Assembly (NCBI GenBank): GCA_973895155.1
Contig: OZ316898.1
Location: 6,324,001 to 6,388,000 of the forward strand
DNA: 64,000 bases
Direction of reading: 5' to 3'
DNA from: Marsupella aquatica
Taxonomy: Eukaryota > Marchantiophyta
Shown here: positions 10,579 through 23,600 of the stretch, one piece after another
Layout of the letters: every line of letters starts with the position of its first letter
Position numbering within the stretch: the stretch's first letter is position 1
Notes under the pieces: generated by a model
The model's input: the letters and a program-made list of their open reading frames with translations, nothing else
What the model was told of the DNA's origin: nothing
Database searches by the model: none
Translations under genes and position numbers: made by a program

Positions 10579-10959
10579 ATGGAACCTTGGATGGGGACTC
10601 AGGGGGCCATTAATCCTTCACCAAATCAGGTGGTGGATACCGGAAAGGTGTAGGAGGAGGCTCACATTGAGAGCGAGCAGACCCCTGAAGGACCAGCCAG
10701 CAAAATTTTGGGGAACGACCTGGAGGTTGATTCTCCTCCACCTGTTCGAATGGAACCCTCCTCTCCAGGAGCTCATGGAGCACAACGTCGAACACCACCT
10801 GTAGGACTTGAGGATAGAGGCATCAAGAAAAGTCGACGAGAGAGACTTGACGACCAATTCAAAAAGACAAGTGCTAACTTCTTGGAATTTCTGGGAAAAG
10901 ACTCAGAGCGCAAAAGTAGACTGGAGGAAACAAATAGAACCTGGGTTGCAAACAGATGA
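10579..10959 (+). pseudogene. charged coding remnant with in-frame stop
   Basis: From ATG 10579 a 127-codon frame runs to TGA 10957-10959, with one TAG at 10651. The product is rich in Glu, Pro, Ser, Lys and Arg: EPWMGTQGAINPSPNQ, a Pro-rich stretch SPPPVRMEPSSPGAHG, then a basic-acidic helix-like tail (KKSRRERLDDQFKKTSANF, LEFLGKDSERKSRLEE). This composition recalls plant Myb/SANT-like or transposon accessory proteins, but no diagnostic domain is visible. The stop could mark decay or a wrongly joined exon. Confidence 0.35.
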
Positions 10960-11760
10960 TTGTGATTTGCCCTCTCCCCGTAGCCGAGAAATTGAACTGA
11001 ATTGTATCGTCTCCCGTGTGCATTTAGCTCAGTTTTCGTCGCATTCGTTAAGTCTTCTGTTGATTTCGTCATTGCTGGTCTCAGTTGATTCTGTCGAGGG
11101 CGTCGGATGCACTGTTAGTGGTTTCTTGTCAGCTCTGAATTTCGAAAGCTTGAGGGAGGTCAATTCTCTCTTCCATGACCTCGTTGGGAAGTCGTTTGGA
11201 AAAGTCTGGATCTTGAGTGAAATATTGAATCCGACACTCCGCGAACTGAACACGAATGCCTTTGAGCCAACAAGTCTAATGTTGCTTTATGGCACCAGGT
11301 TTGTTGTTGCTTTATGGCACCCTAAACTGTGTTCTAGTATGTTTCTTTTGGGTCCTTTTTGTTTTTCTTCTCTCGTCCGTTGATCTAGTTTCTAGTCTGC
11401 TTTCCTTCTTAGGTTTTCGTCCTGTCTTCAGTTTTCATCTGGAAGTACACCCGACTAGAAATATTCCCAGGAAAGCGTACCGGTAAGGGAGAGCGACCAT
11501 CTCCTGGTTGCGTGCCCCTGCTTAGAAGCGAATCGCATCTTTGTAGGCTTGTTGGCATACAGGTGAAATGGTTCTGAAATGTCATGGATTTCCTCACACT
11601 TATTGTATCATAGAAGGAGGACATATGCAATCCTTGTTCTCTCTGGGACGACCCCGAGTACAACGAACTGGCAATACTTGAGTCCAGGACACTCAAACTC
11701 TTACTGATCTCGTATGTAAGAATGGTATTCAATCTACTTGTATGCTCTGTTTCTGTGCAG
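10960..11760. other. intergenic, no gene recognised
   Basis: Overlapping open frames on both strands have no family features. The 3' end of this stretch serves as the apparent intron upstream of the LTV1-like remnant, with its acceptor (tttctgtgcag) at 11750-11760. Confidence 0.35.
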
Positions 11761-12676
11761 TTGGCGTTGAATGAGTATGATGACTTCGATGATGGGGACC
11801 TGGATGATGATGATCCCTTTGCAAGAGGTCACGCTGATATCTTTCAATTCAGCAGTGTTCTTTCAGAATTCTAAGACGACAAGGACATCTACTCAGAAAA
11901 GTATGAGACCATAGCTGAGTCACAGGATTCCTGGCGCCCGTTGTTCTCAAAACTCTGATACCGTAGGAGGAAAAACAGCTAATACCGATATGGTTGTAAA
12001 TGTAGGAGTTGAGGATATTGTTGTGAAAAGAACTTTAGAGATGGGACACCGTGATTCCGAAGGCGAGGACGTGGCTCTGGTACTGGAAAGTGAGGAGGAT
12101 AGAGACGAGTGGGATTGTGAAACTGTAGTGTCAATGTATTGAACCTGGACAATCACCTAGCTAAAATTAGTGCCCCTGGAAAGTCGAAACTCAGGCCTTC
12201 CTTGCAAGGCATAGAAAAAGCTGAAATCATTCGGTTAAGTGGAAAGCAGCGTTTGCCTGTAGATTATCTCCCAAAGCGAGGAGACGAAGACAGGCAGCGT
12301 GGGAAGCCTGTTCGTAAGGATGCCATTTCTTCTGCAAAGGTAGCAGGCGCTCGAGCTGGTGAGACACCCGAAGAGAAGAAAGCTCGGAAGGTAATTCTCC
12401 TGTTCCCGTCTCCCGTGTGGGAGCGTGTTCATGACTGGATTTAAGAGCCACATGGCTAACCGTTTGATAATGTCGATTCATCTCTCGGTTAAGATTGCCT
12501 TGCCCTTGATAGAAGGACTTGATGGCTTTGCTTGATCCGATGTTGTGACGAAGGTGAGAAAAGCATTTCTGGGCATGGAAACAAATTCTGACTTCTTGTG
12601 GTCTCCCTTGCAGGCATCAATAAAAGAAAATAGGAGAGGCACGCTTAGCAAAGAAGAGCCTCAAGCTATGTTATAA
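11761..12676 (+). pseudogene. LTV1: LTV1-like 40S ribosome biogenesis factor, decayed
   Basis: LTV1 is a late 40S subunit assembly/export factor. The remnant begins after an acceptor with the acidic LALNEYDDFDDGDLDDDD segment, followed by QFSSVLSEF, DDKDIYSEKYET, then DEWDCETVVSMY, NLDNHLAKI, SGKQRLPVDYLPKR and TPEEKKARK. These match the order of the plant LTV1 C-terminal half. It is broken three times: a TAA directly before DDKDIY (about 11871), a frame change around 11925-11960, and a 1-nt loss at the Tyr/Asn-Leu-Asp junction (about 12139). An intron with good ends remains at 12391-12613, so it is not a processed copy. The last exon is KASIKENRRGTLSKEEPQ and ends at TAA 12674-12676, shorter than the usual basic tail. 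The N-terminal half is not found upstream. Confidence 0.7.
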
Positions 12677-12801
12677 AGATGAAGCTTAGAGAGCTCAGCA
12701 TGGGGCTGCAACAATGGGCCCCAACGCCATCCATCTACCGTAGATGTGGGGGCAGTTGTTTTAAGATGAATAAAGTTGTCCCTCAGTGGCTCACAATTCA
12801 A

Positions 12802-12920
12802 GAACTTGACACATGAATTGTCCATCCCCAAGACGTGCAGCTTTTGCAATGAGGGATTTCATAAACTTGACACATGAATTGTCCATCCCCAAGAAGTGCA
12901 ACTTTTGCAATGAGGGATTT
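12802..12920. repeat. 62-bp tandem pair
   Basis: aacttgacacatgaattgtc begins at 12802 and again at 12864, and both units continue through ttttgcaatgagggatttc. Two copies, a few mismatches. Confidence 0.8.
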
Positions 12921-12921
12921 C

Positions 12922-14207
<1,286 letters not shown>

Positions 14208-14394
14208 TAGCTCACCACTAATTATACATGAGCGAGTCGATCGAAGAGCACAAAACAGCCACAGCCAATGTTATCTCCATGATGAATCTCTCATGGCTGA
14301 TGGCCAACTACTCACAAAACATAAAAGCTGAATCAGATGATCTAAAATGGATAATAATTTATTACATATCAGCACTCTTTGGCAATAGCACCTC

Positions 14395-14506
14395 GGTACA
14401 GTAGTGGCGGGAGATTTCTTAGTCCAGAGAGATTTCTTAGTCCAAATTTGGACATCGTTTTTTCTAATATAATTTGAACTAAGAAAGCTCCTGACACTAC
14501 TGTACC
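14395..14506. mobile_element. 112-bp foldback (MITE-like) element
   Basis: The left arm at 14395-14423 (starting ggtacagtagtggcgggaga) and the right arm at 14478-14506 (ending cctgacactactgtacc) are inverted copies matching at about 25 of 29 positions. The ~54-bp centre holds a small direct duplication of agatttcttagtcc. There is no ORF. Structure fits a miniature inverted-repeat element; the superfamily is not recognised. Confidence 0.65.
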
Positions 14507-14875
14507 AGATTCGGCAGCTTTTTACCTCCAGGCACCGTTTTTCAAAGATACCACTCTACATGAATACGAGACTACACCAGGGACAAGCAATCCACTTCCC
14601 CTAAAATGAATCTCAAGACTTATATTCATCATTTAAAGCTGAGCCACTGGAGACTCAGATTGGCTAAGTTGCAGACCCGCTATATTTGACTTGCCACAGC
14701 TTTTCCATACAGCATAATAAAGACCTCAAGATGCACGCGGGACTAGTTGTGCTGGTCTTGCATGTTGTAAAGGCAGTTAAGTTTGATTGCTTAGATCGTG
14801 AAGCTCAAATGGTGAATATGAACACTGAAGACGACCATCAAGTCCACTTGGTATTGAGGGGTTTTGGCTTCTTAC
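14507..14875. other. intergenic, nothing recognised
   Basis: No gene or repeat was found between the foldback element and the last preserved exon of the DUF616 copy. A 97-codon frame starting at 14686 overlaps that exon antisense and is a shadow. Confidence 0.35.
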
Positions 14876-15673
14876 CTGTATGGCCAAGACTGTTCACAAG
14901 AGCCCTTCGAGTACAGATAGTGAACATGTTAGGGTGCATGACCTTTAGTTTGACGAGTACATATGGAAAACTTAATTGATCACGGGCAGTGAAACGCATT
15001 ACTTCATTGAACCAATGAATAGGTTCGTAAGGGGTGTGTGCTCCCGAACTATCACGGATGCCTCGGCCAATGCTGCACATCAAATACACAGGAGAATACA
15101 TCAATCTCAAACTTCTCACCTATCGTAGTAACATTGATACCTAACAATAATAAGATTTGTGTTGGGGAAAAACCAACAATATAATAGCTAATTACAGATG
15201 TTTCAAAAGCTATGAAGTCTATTAAGGTAGTCTCAAAAGCCAACTATGGTGTTCCACAGTAATTATTGACACGCGTCTGCATCTGGGTGGTGGGAACTAC
15301 GACCAGAGACGGGACTGTGCATGTTTATCTACAAAGATCCTTTTCATTCAGGCAAGTATCAAAAAGGAAACTCAAGACTAGGATAGGATATGTCACCTTT
15401 GTGACCATCAAACTGTGCATTTTCCGGGAAATTTTCTTTGCGATACCAGTCAAGTTGGATGGCGACTTCTTCAGGTAAAGCCTTGTTCTTTTTTACGATA
15501 GCTTCTCCTTCTTTGAAGACACAGCTACGACCTCCGTGCTCTGATATTGCGAACACAAAATTCGGCCGTACTAGGAGAGCTTCAATGACCCCACTGGGAT
15601 CTCGTCTGAATTGGGATTTTGAGTCCACCCAAATGGAGTATCTCGCTTGTGGAAATAACCGGTGGTTCAAAAG
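14876..15673 (-). pseudogene. DUF616 (TOD1/MUCI70-type) partial copy, frameshifted
   Basis: Two exons of a DUF616 protein, a plant Golgi family related to glycosyltransferases (TOD1, MUCI70). Exon 15673-15396 begins after a gtgcag acceptor and encodes LLNHRLFPQARYSIWVDSK, then FAISEHGGR, VFKEGEA and IQLDWYRKE, the central block of the family. Exon 15072-14876 continues in phase with ASVIVREHTPLTNLF. A frame change at about 15013-15018 then leads to WFNEVMRFTARDQLSFPYV in another frame, and the exon ends at a GTAAG donor. The family's N-terminal block (YTAIFGGYD type) and C-terminal part were not found nearby. A partial, inactivated duplicate is the simplest reading; a local sequencing error is possible for the shift but not for the missing parts. 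Confidence 0.72.
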
Positions 15674-16366
15674 CTGCACAGGAAAATACGTTTCTAGTCA
15701 ATATAGCAAACGCAGTGGCCCACGGTACTGGAAATTGCAGACGTGCACAGAGATGTACTGTATTAATTAATGAGTGTCTCATATTGTATTGTATTTGTGA
15801 GCATCTGGTATCCTTAAATATTGATTGATTATAATTTGTGGGGAAAACTTGACGTGAAAGAAAATGTGATGGGAGGTCCACAATCTCCGAGGACAGCATG
15901 GGAGTGAGTCATTTTAGAGTGTATGTAACAATTCATCAGATCTGATGGGAGATCCATAATCGTGCGAGCATAGCAAGGAAATGAGTCCTTTCGAGTGTAA
16001 TTATGCAACAAAATTGTATTGGATACTCCACGTGAGTAAGGTCTAGTGTGACCAAGCGTGTAACATGAAATATAAGACAAAGGCATTTTAACTATCGTCG
16101 CAAATATAGACATTATAGTGCGACAAAAATGAAGCCAAACATGGAAGGCTAGTAATTTCTCTTGTATCTGACAGTATCGATCTCGTACTCAATCTGCACT
16201 AACTAAAAGCTCTGCACAGAATATAAACATATATGTGAGGAACAAATTTACTGCTACATTGGTGATGAACGCCAGCCGTATTGATGGTAACCCATTCTCT
16301 GCTTGTTGAACGCTTTGTTGATCGGTTTCAACATGTGGCGTCCCGCTCACTGAAGTAAGTGGAGAA
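15674..16366. other. intergenic; includes likely 3' UTR of the transporter gene
   Basis: No further DUF616 exons were recognised. The side next to 16366 should hold the 3' UTR of the minus-strand EamA gene. A loosely repeated motif (tgatgggaggtccacaatc / tgatgggagatccataatc, 15868 and 15941, each followed by gcatgg/gcatagcaaggaa and gagt) indicates a ~73-bp duplication. Confidence 0.4.
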
Positions 16367-18963
16367 TCACTGGATGTGATGCACAAGCGGCAACACGTGA
16401 TGCACCAAGGAATCAGTCACTACTTCAGGTAGATGTGATGGAAAAGGCAAAACAATGTTTTCTCCCGAGGCAAGCTTGGGAGGGATGTGAGCTGCGGATT
16501 CTACAAAATCTGAGGAAGTTCTATCTAGCCATTTAACCCCTCCCGACAGGCACGCAGCGACAGTGTGAGCTGCGTTTTCAGCTCCTACTTGCATGAGGCG
16601 TTCCAGCAATGTGGCGGCGTCTTCGGCCTCCTCGTATCCGAGCTCGATGTCGGATCCGACTGCTACAAGGGCTGACTCTAAGCCCGTTGCTATAGCAGCC
16701 AATATATGAGTACCTACGTTGAACACTACGGCTGTTAAATCAGACGAGTGAGTTGCTTTAAGAGCCTCACTAAAAACTTCGGAGTAGGGAGATGCTGTAG
16801 GATCAGCAATGTGGTTAGGGCCGTGCGGCGCAAGATGCTGAGCCGCGGACACATCGACCTTCGCAATGTGCGAAGTTACTGAACTACCACTAGATGTAGT
16901 GCTAGGTAGACTATTTGCTCCTTGAACATTTGTTGATGGCGCCCCTGCACTGGCACTATTGACGCCAGGAGAACCCGTTGAGGTTGTCCCAGTTGTTGGC
17001 GTCACAATAGTACTAGAAACGGTGGTCAGTAGGAGAGATTTTATTGCTCCGAGTTTAATTTTAACTTCGGCCAGGAGCCGCTTTGCCTGAGCCGCATAGT
17101 AAGGAAACTTCAGCTGAGAGGTGAGAAGAGCTCCAGGAAAGTACTCATGACTTCTTTCATCTGCTGTCGATTTATCCTTGGCCGGTGCGACTAAATCGGA
17201 TTGAGAGACTGTCGATCCTTCTCCGTTACCCGACTTCGGATTTGAGCTTGTCGAGTCAGGACCTTTCGTCTGATTTCCAAGCGACCTAATATCTACATTG
17301 GTTGTTGTCATTTGAGCGTATATGCTGGTGATCATGATCACGAATCCACCGATCAGAGCAGATTCCGCGGGCATCTCACGATGTGCGAAGAAGGATAAAA
17401 ATGCGCCCCAGACAGGTATAGTTGTATATACAAGCGTGGCAGTTGAAGCATGTATTGACCGCAAACCATGCAGCTCCAACCAGCTACAAAAGCCAAAACA
17501 CACCAATCCGTTGTAAATCAATGGAGCCCATGGGAGACTTTGAATCTGGTCGGCAATATCATGCGCTTGGAACGCAGTAACGTCGAATGTGGTGAATGTT
17601 TCCCAACCCAGACTAAGAGTCGCCAACACCCCACACTGCACAGCGTTTAAGAGAAGCGGGTCAAACCGGCCACTATGATATTCTGATCTGAAAATATGTA
17701 ACGCAGATATGATCGATATCGCCATCCCCCACAAATCCCCAATCTGCGGGCAGGAAATACCTCTCCACCCGAACCCTTCCTCCTCCAACAGACCCATACC
17801 TGCACATGATTTCGACGTTCATTAGATTGGCTCAAACCTACGTTCAAGTTCATCAAAATCTCCAAGGTAACGACGACACGCTTTATCTATCTATCTGTAT
17901 CGACGCCTATATATGCAGCGAACCATGAACGTATAATACTCACGTTACAGCATGGAACAAACGAACGAACTTACAATTAACAACCAGCGTACTCAGGTTT
18001 TTAACACTCGAGAACACACGACAACGGGAAACCTGGCAATATATCTACAGTCAGTCTTGTGTCTAAATACAGATTTCAACAGATCTGGTGGATGACAGCG
18101 TACCTGAGATAGCCGCGATTGTTGCAAATCGTGTTAATGTGGAACCCGAGCGGCGTCCCGCAAATATTTCCATGATCGGTATGAAGATCACCTGTAAGTT
18201 AATTGCCAAGTCAAAAGTCATTTTCAACGTTTGGTAAGAAATCTGTGATCATGTCAATGAGCAGTATGTCACGATATTTAAAATCTGGATGAGGACTTTA
18301 CGGGTCACCGAATCCTACGTTCTTGGTCTGTGGAAGATGCAAAAATTGAACATGTTCCAAAGAAGGTCATATATACATTTAAAAAATTGCAACTGGTTGC
18401 GGTAATCTTACCGTAAAGGCCAAAAGAAGAGCTGCACTGCTCGATGATCCGCTTGACGGATTGCAGGAGTCAACAACGGTTGCAGCGAATGCTAGTCCTC
18501 CGAGCTCTATACCTGCTTGTAAGAGCTCCATATTTCTGTCTTTCAATGCGGTCGCTAAAGCTGGTGTGAAAAAAAGTAATGCTGAAGTAAACCGCACCAA
18601 CGAAGTGAGACTGACTGGCAGGGAAGGAGCCGCATCCGCAACAATTCCGTTAGCCACGTTACTGGATCCGTACAAAGCAGCTAAGACATTCAGGAGAATT
18701 AAACTTCCCATTCTCCTCTTTTCCTGTTTTCTCTTCCATATCTTCCTCAATGATGTTCCTTCCCTACGGTCGATTCTTTCCCTCGAACAGAGTTGGGAGT
18801 CAATTCTTTCCATCGAACAGAGTTGGGAGGATCGGACCTCCAGTGGCTCAGCCAATGTCGACGTTGAAAATGGACCCGCTTTGCCTTCTTGCCGACGCAT
18901 GAACTGTGAATCAGAGCGTCTGTTCGTTAACTTCCGGCAAAGGGTTATATATGTCGGTAGCAT
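16367..18963 (-). CDS. EamA/DMT-family membrane transporter, likely plastid-targeted, with long C-tail
   Basis: Three exons (18963-18412, 18191-18104, 17799-16367), all with GT/AG junctions and matching phases, give 690 residues. Residues 1-83 are Arg/Ser-rich and could be a transit peptide. They contain a duplicated SQLCS(M/R)ERID unit caused by a 33-bp DNA repeat. The first membrane segments follow (GSLILLNVLAALYGSSNVANG, SLVRFTSALLFFTPAL). The second EamA half runs to about residue 377 (LIYNGLVCFGFCSWLELHG, then TATLVYTTIPVWGAFLSFF and ALIGGFVIMITSIYA). The last ~313 residues are unusual: a Ser/Thr/Gly-rich linker, then a more structured tail (GLESALVAVGSDIELGYEE, AATLLERLMQVG) ending in Gln before TGA. 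The family exports small metabolites; the substrate is unknown. Alternative start Met residues within the first 85 codons are possible. Confidence 0.8.
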
Positions 18964-19140
18964 CAGTACACTTATAATAGTACTAGAGAGCTACTGTAGT
19001 ATTTGTTTGCAATGGTGAAGCAAGGAACAACAGCTGCCATGGACCTTTCTAGTAATGTAGACACGTCGAAATTCCCGGCCTATCTAATTCTTTCCGTCAA
19101 AGTTACGTATCAAAGAACTGGAAAATTAAACAGCCTAGAA

Positions 19141-19659
19141 TCAGAGAAGCACTCTCACCAAATCAGTGGTTGAAAAGTGTGGATCCCCGCGTGGATCTTG
19201 AACTTCCCAGCTTTTCGACTCTGGCTCATCTTTCCCCTCACGGACCACCAACTCGCGCAAGACTTGCAAATTGTTTTCCTGCGATACGCTTGAAAGATGC
19301 AACCCGTTGCGTAACCACCCCTCATAAATCACAGTTGCGGGTACCAAAGCCGCCGGAATCGGCCGATTTGGGGACTCTTTCGACGTAAGGAAGTCTCTTC
19401 GGCTACTAGTAGGAGATCCAGTATTCGGTTTTGTTAGGAGATTATGTGGTGCGGGCGACGCTGGAGTAGGCTTGTGTTTGGACGGCTGTTGGTCATGGCA
19501 TCCTGCAGCTTCAAACCTGCGCAGCTTGGGAGTGACATAGGAGCCATTGGGATCTGAACTGTGTTTAGCGAGTTTCAGGAGGTTACGATCTGTGAGGACC
19601 TTATTCTGATGAGACAGATGACATAGATCTCCGGGATAAGATCTCGTTCGAATAAGCAT
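19141..19659 (-). CDS. hypothetical ORF, 172 codons
   Basis: An open frame from ATG at 19659 to TGA/TAA-type stop at 19141. Composition is polar and Pro/Ser/Lys-rich (KLAKHSSDPNGSYVTPKLRR, SKHKPTPASPAPHNLL), with no membrane segment or known motif. It lies tail-away from the EamA gene. It may be chance or a lineage-specific protein; no intron signal decides. Confidence 0.25.
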   Translation of the reverse strand: MLIRTRSYPGDLCHLSHQNKVLTDRNLLKLAKHSSDPNGSYVTPKLRRFEAAGCHDQQPSKHKPTPASPAPHNLLTKPNTGSPTSSRRDFLTSKESPNRPIPAALVPATVIYEGWLRNGLHLSSVSQENNLQVLRELVVREGKDEPESKSWEVQDPRGDPHFSTTDLVRVLL

Positions 19660-19665
19660 TCCCAC

Positions 19666-22600
19666 CCAAACAATCGAACGGGACTGGCTACTAACAGGCT
19701 AAATCTCAGAAGGCAAATAGTCGATTAGCGGTATATACCTCTCAGTTCAGCTCAATAATATAGACTAGTTTTTGACGACCTAAACGCAGATGTCTGCAGC
19801 AGTGATCGATCTAACTAGATGGTGCGAAAGTGATTCTAGCAGCGTTCTTGCAGTTTCAAGTACCCTACATTATGAAAGGATTAGTGCGGCAAAACGAGGG
19901 GCTCCACGTGATTCTGTAAGGAACAGAGAAGACAGGTTTAGCTGGCATCGGTTCAGACCTTCAGATTTGGAAACGTCAATGAGAGTACAGCAGCTTTGAT
20001 CAAGACGATCTATATGTGGCGGATCCGGTGCGCTCTGATGGTTTCACTCAACGTCCTGTTTGACACGAGCTGTGCTGGTTTGAGGTTGCGAGGCAACCAC
20101 ACTGCAAGAAATACTGTTGAATAGGGAGGTGCAAGGACCTGCGCAGCCGTGGAAACAAATGTTTATAGGGAGCGAACAACTGTAAAAAGAGTTACAAGGA
20201 CCTGCGCAGCCGTGGAACAAATGACAGGCAAGCCTTAGGTGAAAGTCGGGTCTTGATGGACTTCGTGACAAAGAAGAACAGGTCGCCAATCGGCATGGTT
20301 TTATAGCTGTTGTCACTGTGCTCCGGGGAGACGCGGCTGGTCCGAAATTCCCCGGTCCTCTCCGAACTGCAGTTTGGAGGGCTGTGGTGAAGGCAACCGG
20401 CCAATGATGAAAAAGCATACTCAGGGCAGCAGCAGGTATTCTGTACAGTTGAGTTGCGGCCGTAGGAAGCACACTACGCATACCGTGCACTGGAGGAAAA
20501 CGGAGGGGCCAGAGGGCTCCTGCGATAGCAACCAAAAGATGCCGGAACGAATATGCACTCAGCCTACGTCATGACTCTACATTCCGCGGTCTTTGACCAA
20601 AGCCGCATCGCACATCAACTCATATTCTCCGGGAAGGCAGGTGAAAAGCCAAATCTACCCTCGGACGTTTGTTCCACCTGTGCGTGAAGCTCGTTCAAAC
20701 AATAAACACATTCATGAATCAACTTCCGACACAAGCCATCATCAAACTCCCATGCAACTCGTTTCCGACAGATTAAAACTCGGCTTCCTCCCGAACTTTC
20801 CGCATAGCCCGCGAGATGCAACCGTCCAGAAACTCGCACCCGTTACAAAAGATGTACACTAGTGTTTCGTGGCCATTTTGCTAATTGAAGGGCTTTCCGT
20901 TAATCAAGAGCATTCACCAATTATATACCACGTTTCTCAATTCGAAATTCGCAAAAAAGTAGCGGGCGACCATTGGCATCATTCGTCTGGTGGTGGAGAA
21001 TCGTGACCTCGTCCGCACTCCGCAGCCCCTCGCCCTGTACCACCGCGTCCACCATCGCACAGACTCTCCTGAACGCCCTGCTTCGGTTCGTCCTTCCTGA
21101 GCTTCTCCCTTTCCGCCATCGCCATATCATACATTTTTCTCCGAGGGAAATCATTGGGAATGGAATGTAGCAGAGGCGATCGTCTGGACGCGCGCAGAGC
21201 TTGGAGAGCGGGGGAGGCGCGAGGCGGAACGTGAGACGATGAGCGGAGGCGCCGATGCTCAAAAGGCGGAGAGCACGGCCAACAGCCGGTGGACACAGGT
21301 GGACCCAGCCGGTGGACAGGTGGGCCCAGCCGGTTCCATAGAACGACCGGTGGAGCGAGGACAGGGCAACCGGAGACACTCCGCCATCCATGGGACGGGG
21401 TCACCGCCAGAGTTTCATTTTGTATTTTGGAAAGGAGGCGCTGTGAGAAGCCCCCGCTTGGCAACCGTTGGTAGGGTGCATTATCACCGTTAGATCTCTG
21501 TACCGTCAGATCTGAGACGTTGATTTTGGCAAGCCGTCAGATGAGGGACGTCGATTTTGGCCAATAACTCCTTGAAAAATTCATGGCACTTCATTACATT
21601 GCCTCAGTTAGTGCTGCCCATCGCACCGCAAACAGGAAAGTGCATGTTCGCAATTTCTGTAAAACACACTGGGTTTATGTTTGCTAGCGGGGGAGGGGAA
21701 CAAGACAACTACAGTAGATATAACCATTTTAGCTACTTTTGGAAATTTTGAGAAAATAAAATAAATCATGTGAGGATTTCACTTGACTATTTAAAAATCA
21801 ACTTTCAAACACTGATATATCAGTTAACATTAAAAATAATCGCTTCCAATGAACTGCCATCGTAGAGAGGACCTCAGCATCTTTTTCACAGACTTATAGC
21901 ATTGCAGCTTTTTCCCAGTGACATGGACCTCAATCCTATAATTGACACACAAGCACAGTCGGGACAGTAGACGTTCTATAAAAACAAGATTTGCCAAGAG
22001 TGAGTGTCAGGAGGAAAATGATTTTCAGAGGTGTTGTCAAACTTGTCTTTATAAAATCTTCCCAAAATCATACAGACACTAATGTAAACTTGACCCAATC
22101 TGACACAAGTTGATGAACACAAATCTAAACATTCAGCAAAGGAAAATGGATCCTAGTCAGCATTTCACACTATCTGGGAGTTGTCCAATGCAAGTACAGG
22201 TAGGAGAAAGACCCCAAACAAAACTTCCATAATCTAAAAGGAGTCTACAAACGCAAGATTTGTAGAAGCAAATCTCAATTGAAACCTATAACAATTTTGG
22301 AGCACACAAAGGAACCCTTTAACAACTATTGTGCCAGTATTATGGTGACTTGCCCCCCTGCTGAGCATGATACACAACTGAATCATAGCAGTGCCCGGGC
22401 CCCAACCAGGGGTCTGGCAACAGACCTCTTCCTTTGATATTCCTTGTTGCCCATTTTGCAACGCACCTACTGGTTCCTCGAAACCACTTGCAGATCTCGA
22501 GCTACAGTCTGTCACCCCACTAAATGAAATGTGACAAGAAAACTAGATAGCCACCTTGGAAATTTGCGAATCTTTTGGACCTCAATGAAGATATGATGCT

Positions 22601-23600
22601 CATTGGAAAGATCTTTCCAAGTCCCATGTAATAGAGCCCGAAAGCAGCTTATTGCATTGGATATGGAGAGAGGGATTGAATTCCAAAGTTAGCTACTAAA
22701 ATAAAATTCCAAATTACAAATCTGGCTGTGAATGTTTGTGGAAACAAGAAGGGTGCAAATGGGTGAACTCGTGTTCCACATGTGGGAAGGAGGGATCCTG
22801 GACACGAAGGTTTTTTAGATGTTTCTTTATAAGTTATGTGTGGACTATAGTGCAAGGGCAAAACCCAAACATAGAGGACCTTTCTATCTAACAAGTGAGA
22901 CCTAAATGTCAACTGAAGCAGAATCTGGGGGCGAGGCAGTGTAAGACCAACTGAGTGCTCACTTGCAAAACCAATGGCGACCTTAACCCCCCTCATAAAG
23001 TGAGGTGAGGCAGCATCTCGGGCAGCATACGATAAACCTCAGTCACCCATAGATAGACCCCAAAAGAGATCCCACAAGGTCAGTGAAATAATAACCTGAG
23101 ACAGCATGAGAGTGACTTCATCAACAGAATGCAAATGGTTGCAAAGGCATCACGGAAGATTGAAAATATATGAAAATGTCACTATGTATCTAAAGAGCTC
23201 AAAAAGGTGTATTCCACTAAAAGCATGTGCAAAACATGTATACTAAACAATTGTCATTCCTTCAGAGTAAAGATGTTATCATGCCCTCAACCTCTCCACA
23301 AAACTCACCAAACAGCTCCCCTAAACTGCGTGGAACGTACAGCTCTCCCCCTCTCCCTCTTTGAGCAACACCTCCTTTGCATGCTCTGCCCACCTCTCCC
23401 CCTGGCCCTCTTTCAGTAACACCTCCACTGCATGCCCTGCGTGAGAAGCTAATCTAACACTATAATACACAATCCCGCCCATTTGGCCACTTTCGTCCGT
23501 CGTCCCGTTACGAATTCAAATTTCAGCGGGAATCAATCTTAACCGTCAGATACAAGCATCTCATTTTTTGTAGCCGTCCGATTGTGAAACGAGGCATGCA
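19666..23600. other. long intergenic region, small repeats only
   Basis: No convincing gene in 3.9 kb. Seen: a 22-base word (aaggacctgcgcagccgtgg) repeated at about 20133 and 20195; a GC-rich stretch 21170-21400 with a short tandem repeat of ccagccggtggac/cagg around 21282-21335; and a pair of blocks ccgtcagat...cgt(t/c)gattttggc at 21508-21562. Frames of up to 163 codons overlap on both strands and show no family features. Confidence 0.4.

Noticed and set aside
20044-21493. Overlapping frames of 84-163 codons on both strands
   Set aside because: GC-rich region with no splice-compatible continuation, no domains and competing frames on both strands.
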